This document shows positions 35,570 through 48,914 of a stretch of 64,000 nt of DNA, one piece after another. Made by a program: the position numbers and the translations under genes. A model generated the notes under the pieces. It was not told where the DNA came from, did no database searches, and saw nothing but the letters and a program-made list of their open reading frames with translations. The first letter of the stretch is position 1, and the number at the start of each line of letters is the position of its first letter. The DNA lies in the NCBI GenBank assembly GCA_963513935.1, contig OY740766.1:1270001-1334000 (forward strand), read 5' to 3'. This DNA is from Aphrophora alni (lineage: Eukaryota; Arthropoda; Insecta; Hemiptera; Aphrophoridae).

Positions 35570-36250
35570 TCAGTAATAATTAGTATGGCAGAGTAAGTTA
35601 TCGTATGCAGAGTCCATTTCTTCCAAAAAAAAACCATGGAACTGACGATGAATTAGGGATTTATTTCCATCTCGAATCAAATTAGCGACTCTTACAACAG
35701 TTTTCATTACATTGTTTTTTTTTTTAAATAGATTCTCACACAATGCATCCTGATGAATAATGCAGTAAAACATAGGACAATTGATACAGTTTTGTTTTAA
35801 AAGACCTGCCAACCCAATTTTATTGCCTACCATAGCATTGGCACCATCAATTACAATACTACTCAAAACCGCCAAATTTTTCCATAGTTGTTTTAACAGC
35901 TACAAAAAATATCAACTGCTTTGTTTGTGCTCTTTAATGAACACATGTTAAGAAGTATCTCAGTTGCTTTGGACTGTACGAATGAAAATAAAAAGTTGAC
36001 TTACATCCGTTGGGCAGTACTTTATCCATACAATAATAGAAACTTTTTTAATTAGGTCACTCAATTTGTCAGTAACATGTTCAGATAAATCTGCTATCCT
36101 CTCCATAGTTTACCGAAATAAAAGAGACACTTTCAAATTTTTCAGCCATATTATTGTCACTAAATGCTTTCACCATTTTACTTGCACATTTTTTAAACAA
36201 CAAGTTGGCTACCAAGTGATTTTTTACTCCTGCCAAGTTCTAATGTAACA
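35570..36250 (-). pseudogene. hAT-type transposase relic (GTF2IRD2/ZBED-like)
   Basis: 35875-35570 encodes VIDGANAMVGNKIGLAGLLK, then CPMFYCIIHQDALCENLF, MKTVVRVANLIRDGNKSLIH and HRQFHGFFLEE. This is the order TDGAPSM-x-G...(F)HC(I/L)IHQ-x-ALC...RQF of the hAT-derived GTF2IRD2/ZBED/EPM2AIP1-like proteins. Farther upstream (36245-35880) a broken frame gives KMVKAFSDNNMAEKFESVSF and a segment like SRFI...HVTDKLSDLIKK. Stops and frameshifts; no zinc-finger part found. Confidence 0.72.
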
Positions 36251-37239
36251 ATGTAAGTTCAAACTTGAGTTTTAAACTTTAACAACTTAGTGGTTTGTTG
36301 TTTCCTCTTTTGTTTATAAATCTTTAACACAGCAGATCTGGTAGCCCCCTGAAATACCTTTAATTTATTTACCTTTATTATGGAACGATCTATTTTCAAC
36401 TTCTAGCTTACATTGTTTTACACCTTAATCACTTATTGTCACGTGTAAATAAAAAAAAACAGTCCCTCCCAAACCAATAAATTCATTCTATGATTGTACG
36501 CTTGTATACCCAATCACATAACTAATGGAAGTGGAAGCGTTTTTATCCAAACAGACAAGATTCTCCCCACTCAGCCCAGCCCTATTACTGATTCCAAGAA
36601 GTACATTCTTCTACAAACATACTTAAGCCATAATAATACCTATTTAAAAATAATAATTTAGTATGTTTTAGATATTTAACAATAATTATTGCTTGATTGG
36701 CTTTTTATAAAAAGTAAATATCAAAACTATTGTGGGGGTCATGTGTTTGTACAGTTTTGTTCTATATCACACGAAGGTTTGAAAGTGTTGTTGATGCTTA
36801 TGAAGAACTTCTTCTTGAATTGATTCAGCAGAGAGTTGCAATGTTTCATCAAAGTTTTCTGACATCAAATTGATTACTTCGAGGTAAAGATCAAAGGTCT
36901 TCTTATAAAACAGGAATGATAAAATCTTACTGTATTTCCTATATTAATATTGCAATGTTTATTTGACTTTGTTCATCTGAATTTGAAGTAATGAAACTTC
37001 ACCAAGCATAATATTTTCTGTACACTAAATTACTTCACTAGGATTTAACAATGTGGCCCAAACTTGATCCTAGTATTTTAGTCACACTGTCACCACGTCC
37101 AAGTATCATCTCGTTTCTAAAAACATTGCATTTGCTCGTATAGTAAATTTGTTGACAAATAAAAACATTAATATAAGTTATAAACTCAAAACTTACATTA
37201 ACTTTGTATGTATAAAGTTTTCTGTGTATTACATTAATA

Positions 37240-37696
37240 ATGTGAATATTGAGCAATTATGGTTTCAACAGAATGGCACTACCTGCTGCACCTCACATGA
37301 TACAGGCTATTGAGCCTTGTTAAGGAATAAATTTATGAACTGAGTCCTTACACGTAATGGCAATCAGAACTGGCCAATAGGTCATGTGACCTAACACCCT
37401 GTGAGTTATTCCTTTTTGGTGTATTTAAAATCACAAGTTTATCAAAACAATAACACTACTAAATGAAGAGATTTGCAATATCATCGCCCAAACCAAGGAG
37501 CCTGAAGGTTATTATAAATTTCATTGATCGAGTTACAACATGCAGAACAACTATTCCAGATGTAATTTTTCATATGTAATGTTTTTACATATAATGACAT
37601 CTATCGTTTATATTGATATTGAAATGTTACATTTCATAAATATAGGGTATTTTATTCAACATTTAAAATTCAACATACTTATTGAATCACCCTATA
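37240..37696 (+). pseudogene. Mariner-like (DUF4817-type) transposase 3' end
   Basis: Broken frames read WFQQNGTTCCTSHDT, then NGNQNWPIGHVT and SCDLTPCELFLFGVFKITSL. These match the pattern W-FQQDGA-x-x-H-x-A...WPPRS-DLTPLDFFLWG-x-LKS-x-VY of this transposase family. The family-typical tail follows and the sequence ends near TATTGAATCACCCTATA, a likely terminal repeat. The same family recurs at 32.0 and 60.2 kb. Confidence 0.62.
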
Positions 37697-37699
37697 CTT

Positions 37700-38602
37700 T
37701 AGTCTTCTTCACTACAAAACTATTAAATGTTTTCTGTACTTTCTTACACAACACTTTATTTGTCTGTCTCTTTCTTTTGCTGAGGATCAAAAGAAAGAGA
37801 CAGAAAATATGTTGGTAGCTCATGATCACAAATATAACTATAATATCAAATAATTGAGTTAATTTTAAAATCATAAAATAAACATTCTACGAATTCTAAA
37901 AAAATAAAAATTATAAAAATCATATAATGTGTTGAAGGTGATATGTATTGTCAGTTTCAGCAAATTAACTGTAGAATTGTACAATAGATCAAAACAAAAC
38001 ATCAAATAATTGGTTCATATGATTAGTTGAAATACTGCAAATATAAAAATGCAAGTTTTAATATTAATTATAAAGCTAAAACTAAACTACTCCTAATTTA
38101 TTTTAATGTGTTTACAGATTATAATAATAACGTTCTTTCTATCCGAGTTGTAATGAATTTACAATAAAATTCGTCATTAACTACAGCAATGTCATTTTAA
38201 AACAAATAAGTAACTGCTGATGTTGCACCATAGCAGAGGCTATAAGCACCACAATGTTCATTTTTCCTCCTAAAAGGCTATTCCATAGTCAATTTTTATG
38301 TGATTTTGAATTTGTCATGTTTTTAATTTTTGACTGGCTCTATCAGTTCCCCACGTCCAGTCTTGGCTACCCTTTTCATCTGGCCTGATTAGTTGACTCA
38401 ACCATTTTTTAGAATTTGACATTATTTAACTACTAAACAGGAATTAAAGAAAATGTTATAATAAATAGAACATACTGATTTTTGAATAGGTTGTCAATAT
38501 TATTCCTTCTACTATATATTGGTTATGACTTTGTTGTCTATTTATTCACTATACAACAATGATACTAAAACAAAAAAAAGGGGTGGAAGAAAGTAATTAT
38601 AA
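37700..38602. other. AT-rich sequence; small inverted repeat near 37750-37805
   Basis: TCTGTCTCTTTCTTTTGCTG and its inverse around AAAGAAAGAGACAGA (37763-37804) form a short hairpin. Otherwise nothing recognised. Confidence 0.4.
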
Positions 38603-39084
38603 ATATAATAAAAGAACAATAATGTCCGTCTATGTGACTTTTTTAATAATAAAGTAGTTACTTACTTTATAATCATATGACGCGTTTCGGAACTCGTTCC
38701 ATCTTCAGAAAATCGCTCTGCTGAGGTCGTTAAAACATTAAAATAAATTATTACACAACACATATATCGCAACACATATATACATACACGCGCATATTAA
38801 CACAGAAAATATCAACGCGTGTGCACACCATCGAATACGTTTAATATTCGAGTGTATTAAACATATTCGATGGTGTGCACACGCGTTGTCAACACGCGTT
38901 GGTTACACAACACATATACACATATGTGTTGTGTAATAATTTATTTTAATGTTTTAACGACCTCAGCAGAGCGATTTTCTGAAGATGGAACGAGTTCCAA
39001 AACGCGTCATATGATTATAAAGTAAGTAACTACTTTATTATTAAAAAAGTCACATAGACGGACATTATTGTTCTTTTATTATAT
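38603..39084. mobile_element. Foldback element with 163-bp inverted arms and a nested palindrome
   Basis: The arms 38603-38765 and 38922-39084 are equal in length and almost perfectly inverted; I saw one difference (TTTCGGAAC against TTTTGGAAC). The 156-bp centre itself contains a long imperfect palindrome at 38813-38888 with arms CAACGCGTGTGCACACCATC. Arms contain CTGAAGATGGAACGAGTTCC followed by GAAACGCGTC (left arm, minus strand). There is no ORF. It could be a foldback transposon, or two head-to-head copies of a repeat end. Confidence 0.88.
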
Positions 39085-42000
39085 AAAAAAAGAGTGACTT
39101 GGATACAAACACAATGAGTTTTAATTATAAATAGCTATTGGGAATTAAGAAGTTCATTATTCAAATAATAATAATTACTGAAAACAAAATTAGGAGTAAT
39201 AATTATAGTTGAATTTACGGTGGTTAACTATGAAATGTATAACATACTTTTAGTTCTAATAGTTGAAATAATAAATAATTTTTTTTATATTCACTTACGA
39301 ATCATGATTTAAATAAATCAATATTGAACTACAATTGAATTTAAGAACTACATTTGTACATTTTTAAAATATATAACATACAAATAATACTAAAATACCT
39401 ACCTAGAATAAAACAAATTGTGAGAAAAAGCTGATGTCTTATGAACTTCAAGCAAGATAACTGACTATGTGTCATGTGTATGATTTCAAGTAGATCTTAT
39501 CTATATACAAGTGAGTGGTTAAATGCTAACATAATAAGTGTTATATACTTTGATGAGCTTATCAGTGCATTGAATATTGAGATAATAAATAACAATGATT
39601 TACTTGTATAAAGTCACATCTTTTTAAAGTTTAGAATATTAAATATTTGTATGCTATTTAATAATGAGAAAATTGTTATAAGAGATCATATACTGTACAT
39701 TTTAAACACCTGGCGCCATGATGGTTTGATCTATAATTTAGGAAGGAATACAAGGATGTTAGGAAACAGAGAAGGTAGGAGGTATAAATATACAGTGGAG
39801 AAAAGAGTAGGCAACCAGTAGATATAATGTTGTCATACATTACAGTCTTAAACAATATGCAGTATATTAGAGTTTTGCTGTTTTCAATCTTGGGTTGAAT
39901 AAATAATCCACCACTCCAAAATTGTTTGTTTATATGAAAAAGAAATATGTAATAACTAATAGAAAATAATAAAATAAAAAACTATACTAAAGACAAGAGA
40001 ACAATAATATTGCAATTTAGAATCCCTATCTAACAAAAACAATAACATATGACATTAATGTATAATAAATAAATGATGCAAAAACATGATGCAATAAATT
40101 GTACAAACTTTTTCACTCGCTCATCTCTAAAACCCCACCAAAAACTATTCATCACTAAAAAGGACACGTCGGCAGATGTCAGTTAAAAATTAAAATGAGC
40201 TATGGACAACGTCTTTGAAAAATTATTTAAATAAGACACTTGCTTCCTGATCTGAAATACAGGAATTTTTACTTGCTATTTTGCATATGGGTTTAGGTCA
40301 TTAATCCTTACATTTCATTAAAATTATAATGAAATAGGTGAGCCAGCGATCAATACATTTTATTTGGGTCCTTAGGGCTACATTTGAGCAAAATTTGACC
40401 TTAATTAATTGTTACAGCGGGTTTTCAGAAATTAGTCATTTTGTGTTTTTTTCTTACAGCAGCCGCCTTCTCATTTTAGGTTGTCAAAAGAATTAAAACT
40501 AAGTCCTAAAATATTGTCAAATTATACCCACAAAATTTGATTAAAATCAGTCAACTCGTTTGGGCTCTAGAACACTGAATATACGATGCACGACTTTAAA
40601 ATCACTCTGTTTTAGACTCGAGAGACCTCTAAACGGATATATCCGTAAAAACTCGACATCAATATTTTGACCTATCACATAACTTTCTCTACACAACATA
40701 TAATTATAAACCTAAATATATTTTTCCAATTTGAAATATAAAATTTCAACAAAATAAAAATGTTTAAAAAACCTTCAAAATAATTCCACTAATCAAAATT
40801 TAAATTGAAATTAAATTAATTAAAAATATTATTGTTTGGATGTTAAGTTACAATTAAATTATTTTGTAACATTATAATACAGATATGCTTAATGTTGTAT
40901 CTTAACTATGAAGAATAGTACAGTTATACAATATAAGCCTCTTTATTGGAGTTTCTATTCTTTGCCTTATATCTGTTTACACTTCATTACTCCAAAATTT
41001 AAAAATCTAAAAAAATTCAAAACGTAAAACAAGTCACAAACCCCTAACCATTTGCTACATCTAACTGCGGTTCCATCTTACTTGATAATCAACAGTGTCA
41101 CTATAAATTGTTCAAATTATTAATTTCTTACAATAACATTCTAATAATTGTTCATATTTTTATTGGTTCGTACTTCCTGGATTGTTAAATTATTAATATT
41201 TGTATTATATACTAACCTTCAAACAATCACTTAATTTCAGATACGTCTGACTGGAATTTCGACATCACACTATCATTGTTGAAGACAAGAAGTTGTTTTT
41301 ATATTATAAGTCGTTTTACGGGTTTTTCATATACACAATCATACACAGTTGATCAGAATTTCTATTTCCAAGCAGTGTTGGCATTGGTTCAAACATGACT
41401 TGCTACGTTAAGACATGGTATCATATACATCCCCTAAGCCACTTTCTCATTAATTACAGTGAGTTCAAATTAGATTATATGCAGTATTGGACTTCAATCG
41501 TCTGCCTTCCTGTTCTTTATATACTTTGAAGAATTCTTCTTTCCTCTCCATATTGATATTTATTACACATTTTAAAAATTATATATTTTTTTATCACTAT
41601 TGAATTATTATATTTTATTAGTATTGGAACAACCTATTGTTGTTTATTAATAAAATTTATATTTGTTGCAAAATTTATAAAAAGCAAAATCTTTCAACTT
41701 TTAAATTTAGTTTTTGTATAACCATTTACTATAATAAGCTACACTGTTTTACTCCTGCTTTTAACAAATTATAGACTATAATTTGTGATGATAGTGAGAT
41801 GGGAAAACAACTCAACCCTTGAACTGACAGCTGTTGGTTTTCCAACTGTTAGTTTTGTATAGAAATGGTAGCGTCGGAAAAAAGATGATGACATATTTTT
41901 TAACTACTATTTGTGTTTGATGATATCAAAACGGCTACCATTATAAACCTGACAATTTGTATTTCATTTTATATAGTTTTGCTTACTGAACACATGAATT

Positions 42001-42350
42001 CACAAATCTTGCCCGCTGAAATAAAACAGATGATTTCTTGAGTCAGTATTTTTTTTACTATGGTACTAGTCGTTTGGAACTGGTCTATTTCTGTATTTAT
42101 CGTTTGTTAAAAAATTTTCTTCATTTAAATTTTGATTTAACAGTTATTTGATGTTTTTTATATTTACATAATTATTATTAGTGTACTGTTTTATTGTGTA
42201 AATTGTTAGTTTAATTGAGTTAGTACTTTATAATAGTGATTTTACGTACATTTGTTACATGGATACACATATGATTTAGACTGGTCCAGTGACATTCTGC
42301 TTATTATTTATTTCTTTACTACAATAATTTTACATCTGTGAAAACAATAT
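39085..42350. repeat. AT-rich sequence containing a dispersed repeat copy (about 40097-40720)
   Basis: 40097-40270 resembles 63525-63680 (TTG(T/C)ACAAACTTT...CACTC...AAACC, then KACTATT-type sequence and a final AGACACTTGCTTCCTG / TGACCTTTACTTGC match). Around 40380-40720 it continues with sequence shared in part with 31680-31790. No coding signal. The rest is unrecognised. Confidence 0.4.
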
Positions 42351-42597
42351 AAAAAGTGGTACTTTTGTATATTTTGATATTATCATATCTTAGTTATTAC
42401 CCTGAACTATAATAGTGATAATTTTGAAATATAAATATTTCAGTAGATAGTTTCCGATTTTCACATTTCTGACAAGAAAACTACCAAAAAGTGGTTCTTT
42501 TGTATATTTTGGTATTGTCATGTCTTAATATAATAGTACCCTCAACTATAATAGTGATAATTTTGAGATAAAAATGTCAGCAACTATTTTCGATTTT
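42351..42597. repeat. Diverged tandem duplication, about 135-bp period
   Basis: AAAAAGTGGTACTTTTGTAT at 42351 recurs as AAAAAGTGGTTCTTTTGTAT at 42486. Both copies run on through CAACTATAATAGTGATAATT-like sequence to TTTCCGATTTT or TTTTCGATTTT. The open frame starting inside copy 2 (42574) is unrecognised. Confidence 0.75.
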
Positions 42598-44249
42598 ATG
42601 AAAAAACTGTTTTCAATTTTTCTTAAATTTCCCATTATTATAAATGTTCCACGCAAAGTTATAAATAAAAAGATGTATAACAAGTTTGCAACATTTCATA
42701 ATTTTCCTCTAGTAGAACCTAAAAATATAAAATTATCAAAATATTTGTCCATTCTTGTTAAAATAAAATTTCAATGGATGAAGTACCACAACACCTAGGA
42801 ACAAATATGAGTAACAGGAGGCCTACATTCAATCGCTATTTTAAAACCCAACTTTCGATCAGAAAATAATAAAACAAGAATATTTCCAGATACCTTTGAC
42901 CCTTGTTTCCCATATCTAAATCATTCTAAATTATAAATAACTATCCAGGAAAATGATTAGACAAACATGACACAACGATTCCCGGCTGATATTCAATTTT
43001 AAAGTACAAGAACGTATGCGAGAAATTATTGACAAGGCTGATTTTTTTTTAAACATAATTTTCATATTTTAACTACACTAGTTTTAAATTTGATAACACA
43101 ATTTTATAAGTTTTCAAGGTTAAGAAAAATGACTGTATCTGTCTCGCAAAAAAATTTGTTTTAATATATTAGTAAACAAATTAAAGTCTTTGCTTAGGTC
43201 TATATTGGATGATCAAAGTGAATTGAACCAGCCTGTTGCTCAATATTTACAGCACTAACTTCAAGTATAAGTGATAATCCTCAAAATGTTTGACTTACAT
43301 TGTTCGTGATATTTTTAAAATTATGGTTAATGACAAGAAACAAGTGAGAAGCGGTAAATATAAAAGTCTTGTGTGGAAAGGTAAAGTTACAGGGATTATA
43401 TATTCAAGACATGATTTTTAAGAATTACTCTAAACCTATACTACGAACTTGGAATTACACAGATGTATAGTTAAACCATGAAAACATGCTAAATCAAATT
43501 TTTATGCTTAAAAAAAAAATGTATATACTGCTTCCAGAAATTTAAAACAAAATTGTAGTGTGAGTTTTATACTATTCATCTACATTAGTTTAAGTTTCTT
43601 GGATTTACAATTTTTTCTTTAAAAAAAACTGAAAATAGATTTACAAACTTTGAAAATATAATTAAGAATAATACACAGACTAATTTTCAAATAGTTTTTT
43701 TTAGTCATTTATAAATCTTACCATTGAAATTTATAGCAGACTACAGGTTTGGACAAACTCATAAAAGGTTTCGGTTATTATGATAAAAGTTTCCAGAGGT
43801 ATAATTTACAAAAAATATTTAACAACTAGGTCTATCTAAATCGAATTTTCTTCAGGCATTATCTTGATTATTATTATGTTTTTTTTTTGCAATCATTATG
43901 CAATACGTTAGATAAGAATAAAGCTGATATGATTTATGCCTGACTCATTGAAAAGTCATACAATTATTTTTAGAAGTTTGAAAAAATATAACTAACTGTG
44001 TCAAGCGTATCTATATTTGGAATATGTTTGCAATTCATGAGATTCTGGAACAATTAATTTAATTTAACATGACGATCTAGTAACATCTAACTAACATCTT
44101 AAAATATATAATTGATTTACAAGAAAACTGAAATTCGACATATTCATGCTTAAAAAAACTACCAACGTTATACACATATTTTGGGAACTTTGTAATAAAT
44201 AATTTTTAAATCATAGTAATTTGAAATTTTGAGTATGAATAGGAAAGTA
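42598..44249. other. AT-rich sequence, nothing recognised
   Basis: A 74-codon Lys/Ile-rich frame (42574-42798) has no known motif. No repeats or RNA genes noticed. Confidence 0.5.
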
Positions 44250-45133
44250 CAGTAGAACCCCTCTAATCCGTCACCTTCGGGACTGGGGGCATGGTCGGAA
44301 CGCAAAAAAGGTCGGATTATCCGAAAAAAGTCAATATTTATTACATATTATATAAACAGATTTTTTTAAAGTGAAATAAGTGATATATAAACTTTTAAAA
44401 GTCTATATAATAAAGTCTATATATAAACATTGCAAGTACAGTAGAACTTCTGTTAACCGGCCTATATCGTAGTGTACTGGTTGGATGAGAGTTTCCGAAA
44501 ATAAATTGTAATTGAAACACCAAAGCGGCGGCGAGTCAAACGACTTTGTCGATAGTGGTATCCCATTGTCGGCGGCGTAAAAACACCGCAGCACCAAATC
44601 AGCGGCGAGTCAAACGACTTTGTCGATAGCGGTATCCCATTGTCGGCGGCATAAAAACACCGCGCCATTGGCACCCGTCGGTATAGCGACATACAAAGGC
44701 AAAAACGTTTGATGGGCCGCTTTTTTTCCACGAATCAATTTAGTATACATTATGGAAAATATAACATTTTTTTCAGTTTTCTTCTTGTCTTTGACTGGTT
44801 ATGATCTACGTACAGTATATACAGTAAATAAAAATGAACGAGTTACGAAAACGGGAATACGGACGCGTGTGTTGGTTTCGTTTCAGACGCGGTTAAATGT
44901 GTCAAAAGACTTGACAGAGGGGAATCTGTAAAAAAGCTTTGTAGTGTTTAATTTTTCACGAGAGATGACACAGCACTGAAGCGGGAAAGCGATAACAAAC
45001 CGGAAAGAAATGGCGCCAGACGGGCCGTGAGTCATCGACAAGTAGGCGAGTCGGCACAATATCGCAAGCTCGAACACGGTCGGATTAACCGGAGTAACGG
45101 ACCACCCGAGGGCGGATTAGAGGGGTTCTACTG
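44250..45133. mobile_element. Non-autonomous pogo/Tigger-like element, apparently composite
   Basis: The left end CAGTAGAACCCCTCTAATCC and the inverse of the right end, CAGTAGAACCCCTCTAATCC, agree over 20 bases and are flanked by TA. A second left-end motif, CAGTAGAACTTCTGTTAACC, starts inside at 44439, and GTCGGATTAACCGGAGTAAC near the right end could be its partner, suggesting nesting. A 74-bp unit (GCGGCGAGTCAAACGACTTT) is doubled at 44528 and 44602. The centre is GC-rich compared with the flanks. No transposase. Confidence 0.85.
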
Positions 45134-45659
45134 TACTGAAAAATACTCACCAACAGTTTGAAGTTCTTACCTCAATAATGTCCAATTTGTTATTTAAAAA
45201 CGTGCATATAATTCTTATTATATTAAATTAAAGTTCATTATAAAATATTCTGTATAAACATGTATAAGTTTTAAAATATAACTAACTTTTTGTTAGTTTG
45301 GGATTTTAAGGCAAAAAATCATTTCAGTAATTATCACCTTCAAGAAATTGAGCATGTACCTTAAAACTTACAAATGACACACAAAAAAGAATACCATTAA
45401 ATTTTAAAGAACAATAAGAAGATTAAAACTAGTTAATAAACTAAAATAAACAACATAACATGTTACAAGGCTGTAAAATCACCCTGCCCATTACAACCTA
45501 TGGAAAATACCATTAAAAACAAATAATATAAGACAGTAAAAGGGCTCTGCAACGAGCTATCAAAAACAAAACAATTAGACAACTAATTAAACAAAATATT
45601 ACACAATAATCTGTAATAATCAAATCGAAAAATTGTTTTTAAATTTTATCAACCACTAA

Positions 45660-46180
45660 CTTTTGTGTTCCGATTCCAAAAGTGCTCTACAGGAAATGTA
45701 TTCTAAGAATCCCATGGTCGAAGATATTCTGTGTTCCATACACAGACTTCAACTATACAGGATGTTGGAGTATTTTTTGCTGGGCACCTGGGGATAGCGG
45801 AATTTCAGGAAACACAAAAACTGACGAAGCAGCAAAAGAAGCTACAAGTCAGATGCCAGTCTTATAGCATTGGTATCTGACTTTGTATCGACTGTTAAAT
45901 TAGTTTTTAATAAGCATTGGGAGGAAGAATGGACGAATATACAGTCCAATAAGCTGAGGAAAGTTGCAAACATTCTCCGCCTGTGGAATACATCCATACG
46001 TGCCACTCATTCGAGAGGAAGTGTTGATTACCCGTGTTCATATTGGACATTCCATGGTCACTCATTGATTTCTGATGGAACAGGGGAATTCGCCACAATG
46101 CCCATTTTGTCAAGGTGTGTTGTCAATTAAGCACATCCTCATTAAATGTGTTAACATATGCCCTATCTAATTCCATTCAG
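45660..46180 (+). pseudogene. Non-LTR retrotransposon RNase H end, broken
   Basis: The frame at 45682-45867 ends SIFCWAPGDSGISGNTKTDE then AAKEA. This is the (V)-x-F-x-WVPGH-x-GI-x-GNE-x-AD-x-AAKEA signature of RNase H in arthropod LINEs, with the catalytic His changed (GDSG for GH-x-G). After a frameshift, 45870-46140 gives KHWEEEW, then IGHSMVTH-like and NSPQCPFCQGVLSIKHILIK in other frames, the zinc-containing tail of these elements. Confidence 0.72.
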
Positions 46181-46319
46181 ACAATATTGAGGGATAATGC
46201 TCAGATCCTTGATCGGGTATTGTTTTTATTGCGTCGTCTGAAAATTGATAAGGCATGGCTTGAGTTGGTTATCTCTTCATCAAACACATTGAGATAATGC
46301 TCATGCCTTTCTGCTTACT

Positions 46320-47539
46320 TATTATTATAAAGTTCCTATTTACATTGTAGACTTTTCTTTATTTTCAGCACAAAATACTTTTAAAGAGCTACAATCTCCA
46401 AGTCTGTATGACTTATTTCTACAAGACCTCAAACTTTTTTTGAAAAGCTTGTTTTGTTATTTAGGTTATTAGGTTACAAATATGTTTCCTCAAAATTTGA
46501 CATGGTTTAACCTTCATAAAAATCATCTTTTCTGAAAGTTTCATTAAAATCCATCAACAATTTTTAATGTTAAAACAAGCATATGTAAAATTAGAGGTAA
46601 TGTAAAAACTCACTGAACACCAATCAACTTTCAAATCTATCTCAATTTGTTTATATGTAATAATATTTATGTTGATATGTAATAATGAACAAATTTATTC
46701 ACATATAATTTTTACATAGGAGAATTAGCAAATTGCATTCACCTCCAAATAGGAACAAATTTTCTGGGTAATTTAAAAATGTCCCTAAGAACTGGTTTAA
46801 GCAATAACATTTGGTATTTAATGTCTTACTTTACTCGATTGATAGTTATAGATCAGAAAACCTATTAAAACTTCTATAACAACTAATACAACAGTTTCAT
46901 AAAGATACAAACATGAGAACAATTCAATATTTTAATAAAAACTCAAGACTGTAATTTTATGCTTGCACAGGAGGGAAGAAACAAAGGATTCATACTCTGA
47001 ACTAATAGGAAATATAATAAAACAAAATATTTATTGTATACAATTGTATTAATATATAGTCTAACATAATTTTTGTTCACAACATAATATAAAAGTACAC
47101 AGATTAAATTGAAACATTAAAATCTAATAAATAACATTATATACAGTGACAACATAAATATATTATTGTGAAACGTTAATTTGTGCTAAACACATGTTGA
47201 TATATTAGTACAATCAAATCAGTTGTTGTGTGTACCAGCAGACAATGAATGATACGTTTTATGAATACAGTTTTTGGCCAAATTTGTACGTGTTATATGA
47301 TCATGAAATCATGTAATACATTTTGTATACAATTAATGTGATTTTAATCGATTGTATTTATATAGAGGCTAAAAATAGTTAACAATTTTAGAAAAATATA
47401 TTTATATAGATCGATCCTTAAAAGAAATTGATGTTGAAGTTACAGAACAAGTAGCTCTATCTAAAAATGTTAATTTCCTGATGTGAAGTGAGCATAAATA
47501 TCATAAATAAAAACCAAGTTTATAATAGTTTATTCCTCA
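46320..47539. other. AT-rich sequence, nothing recognised
   Basis: No coding or repeat structure was identified by eye. 45134-45659 before the RNase H relic is also unrecognised. Confidence 0.5.
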
Positions 47540-48287
47540 TTTACCCTTCGTTACTAAGCCTTATAATAGTTCCACTATTACTATGCAGGGGTCTCCCAGA
47601 CCGGTTTTTTTTATATATGTACATTTTCACCAATTTTTTTTAAATGATCTAATGGAAAACAATAGTTATTTTACCCTTGTTTTTTAAAATTTTTGCCATG
47701 TTTTAAGCAACATATAAATAAATTGTACATTTGTATAAACAAATTTTGAAATATTTATGTTAGTTTTTTTATAAATGGTCCTATTATATTTTTTGTTCCT
47801 AGTTAATAGAACCAAATTATAAATATTGAAAATTTTTAAAATCTCTAGCCAAATAATTCTTATTGTGTTGCATTGTAAAAAACAAAAAATAGAGTAATCC
47901 TTTTTTAATTGGTATAAAAAAATTAAAAAAATTCAAAGAAAGAATAATATCTGCGCGTATATGTAACATATACATGTAAAAAAAAAAAAAAAGTTAAAAG
48001 AGGTAGGTCTACAAGACTGCAGCTACTGTAACACGAATACTATGCGAGGTCTGCAAGACCGTTATTAGAAAGACACTAATACTACGCGATGTCTGTGAGA
48101 CTGCAAAATATTCATAAATCACGCTCTGAACTACTCCGAAACTGATCAAGGCCACTAGTGGTTTGCGGAGACTGTGTGTGAAGGTTCCCTAAGCGAGAAC
48201 GCATCAGGTTGAGCAGTGTAGGAATTGTGGGGGGGGGGATATATCCTGCACGGTCTGCAAGACCACTGAATAGTAATTAAGGGTTAA
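47540..48287. mobile_element. piggyBac-like non-autonomous element, decayed
   Basis: The right end, inverted, reads TTAACCCTTAATTACTATTC and then GGTCTTGCAGACC. The left end reads TTTACCCTTCGTTACTA and, farther in, GGGGTCTCCCAGACC. TTAA at the right end and CCCTT-type tips are piggyBac hallmarks. Several GGTCTGCAAGACC-like mini-palindromes repeat inside near both ends (48038, 48249), as expected for binding sites. No ORF. Confidence 0.6.
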
Positions 48288-48914
48288 AAAAGAAATGTCT
48301 GTCTTCATACAGTAATTCACAGAAATTGACAGCAACAAATTTTAGAAATATCCAAATATTAAATTATATTGTATATTTAATTTATTTTGTTTGCATCAAT
48401 AATTGTTTAACTAAGTGTGATTCTAAATCAAATTTAATGAAATAAATAAATATGGTTTTGTCCATTAATTTCCAATTGAATTTTTTTTTCTCTTTTACAT
48501 TTTATAGTGATACTGGGTTTGGCAATCCCAAGATATCTTAACTGGATCTTTCTTCATCTAGTTTTGGTTGAAACTACTGTAATAAAAAATAGTTTTGACA
48601 TAAAAAGACTTTAATATACTGTACATAAACACATAATACACAGTACAAACCTATAAATTAAAATCTTTTTAATGTTCATTATACATGAAATAAAAAAGTG
48701 TAATAAACTAAAAGTTTTTGTAGTAAAACAAAAGAACACAGGAAGCACATTACTCTACACTAGTACAGTACTGCAATTTTAATTACATGACGGTTTAAAA
48801 AAAACCGTAATTTACATTGTGTTTTTATTTCTTACTGAGAAAACACCGTCTCATGATTCTTGACTAAACTTTTCTTAACATCAGTTTTTCAGCTAACTGC
48901 GCATCGTCGTCTTA
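48288..48914. other. AT-rich sequence, nothing recognised apart from a small hairpin
   Basis: ACGGTTT / AAACCGT form a short stem at about 48788-48807. No coding signal. Confidence 0.4.

Noticed and set aside
44403..44731. Minus-strand ORFs with a repeated AADNGIPLSTKSFDSP peptide
   Set aside because: The repeat is the 74-bp DNA duplication inside a non-autonomous Tigger-like element; no protein family matches.
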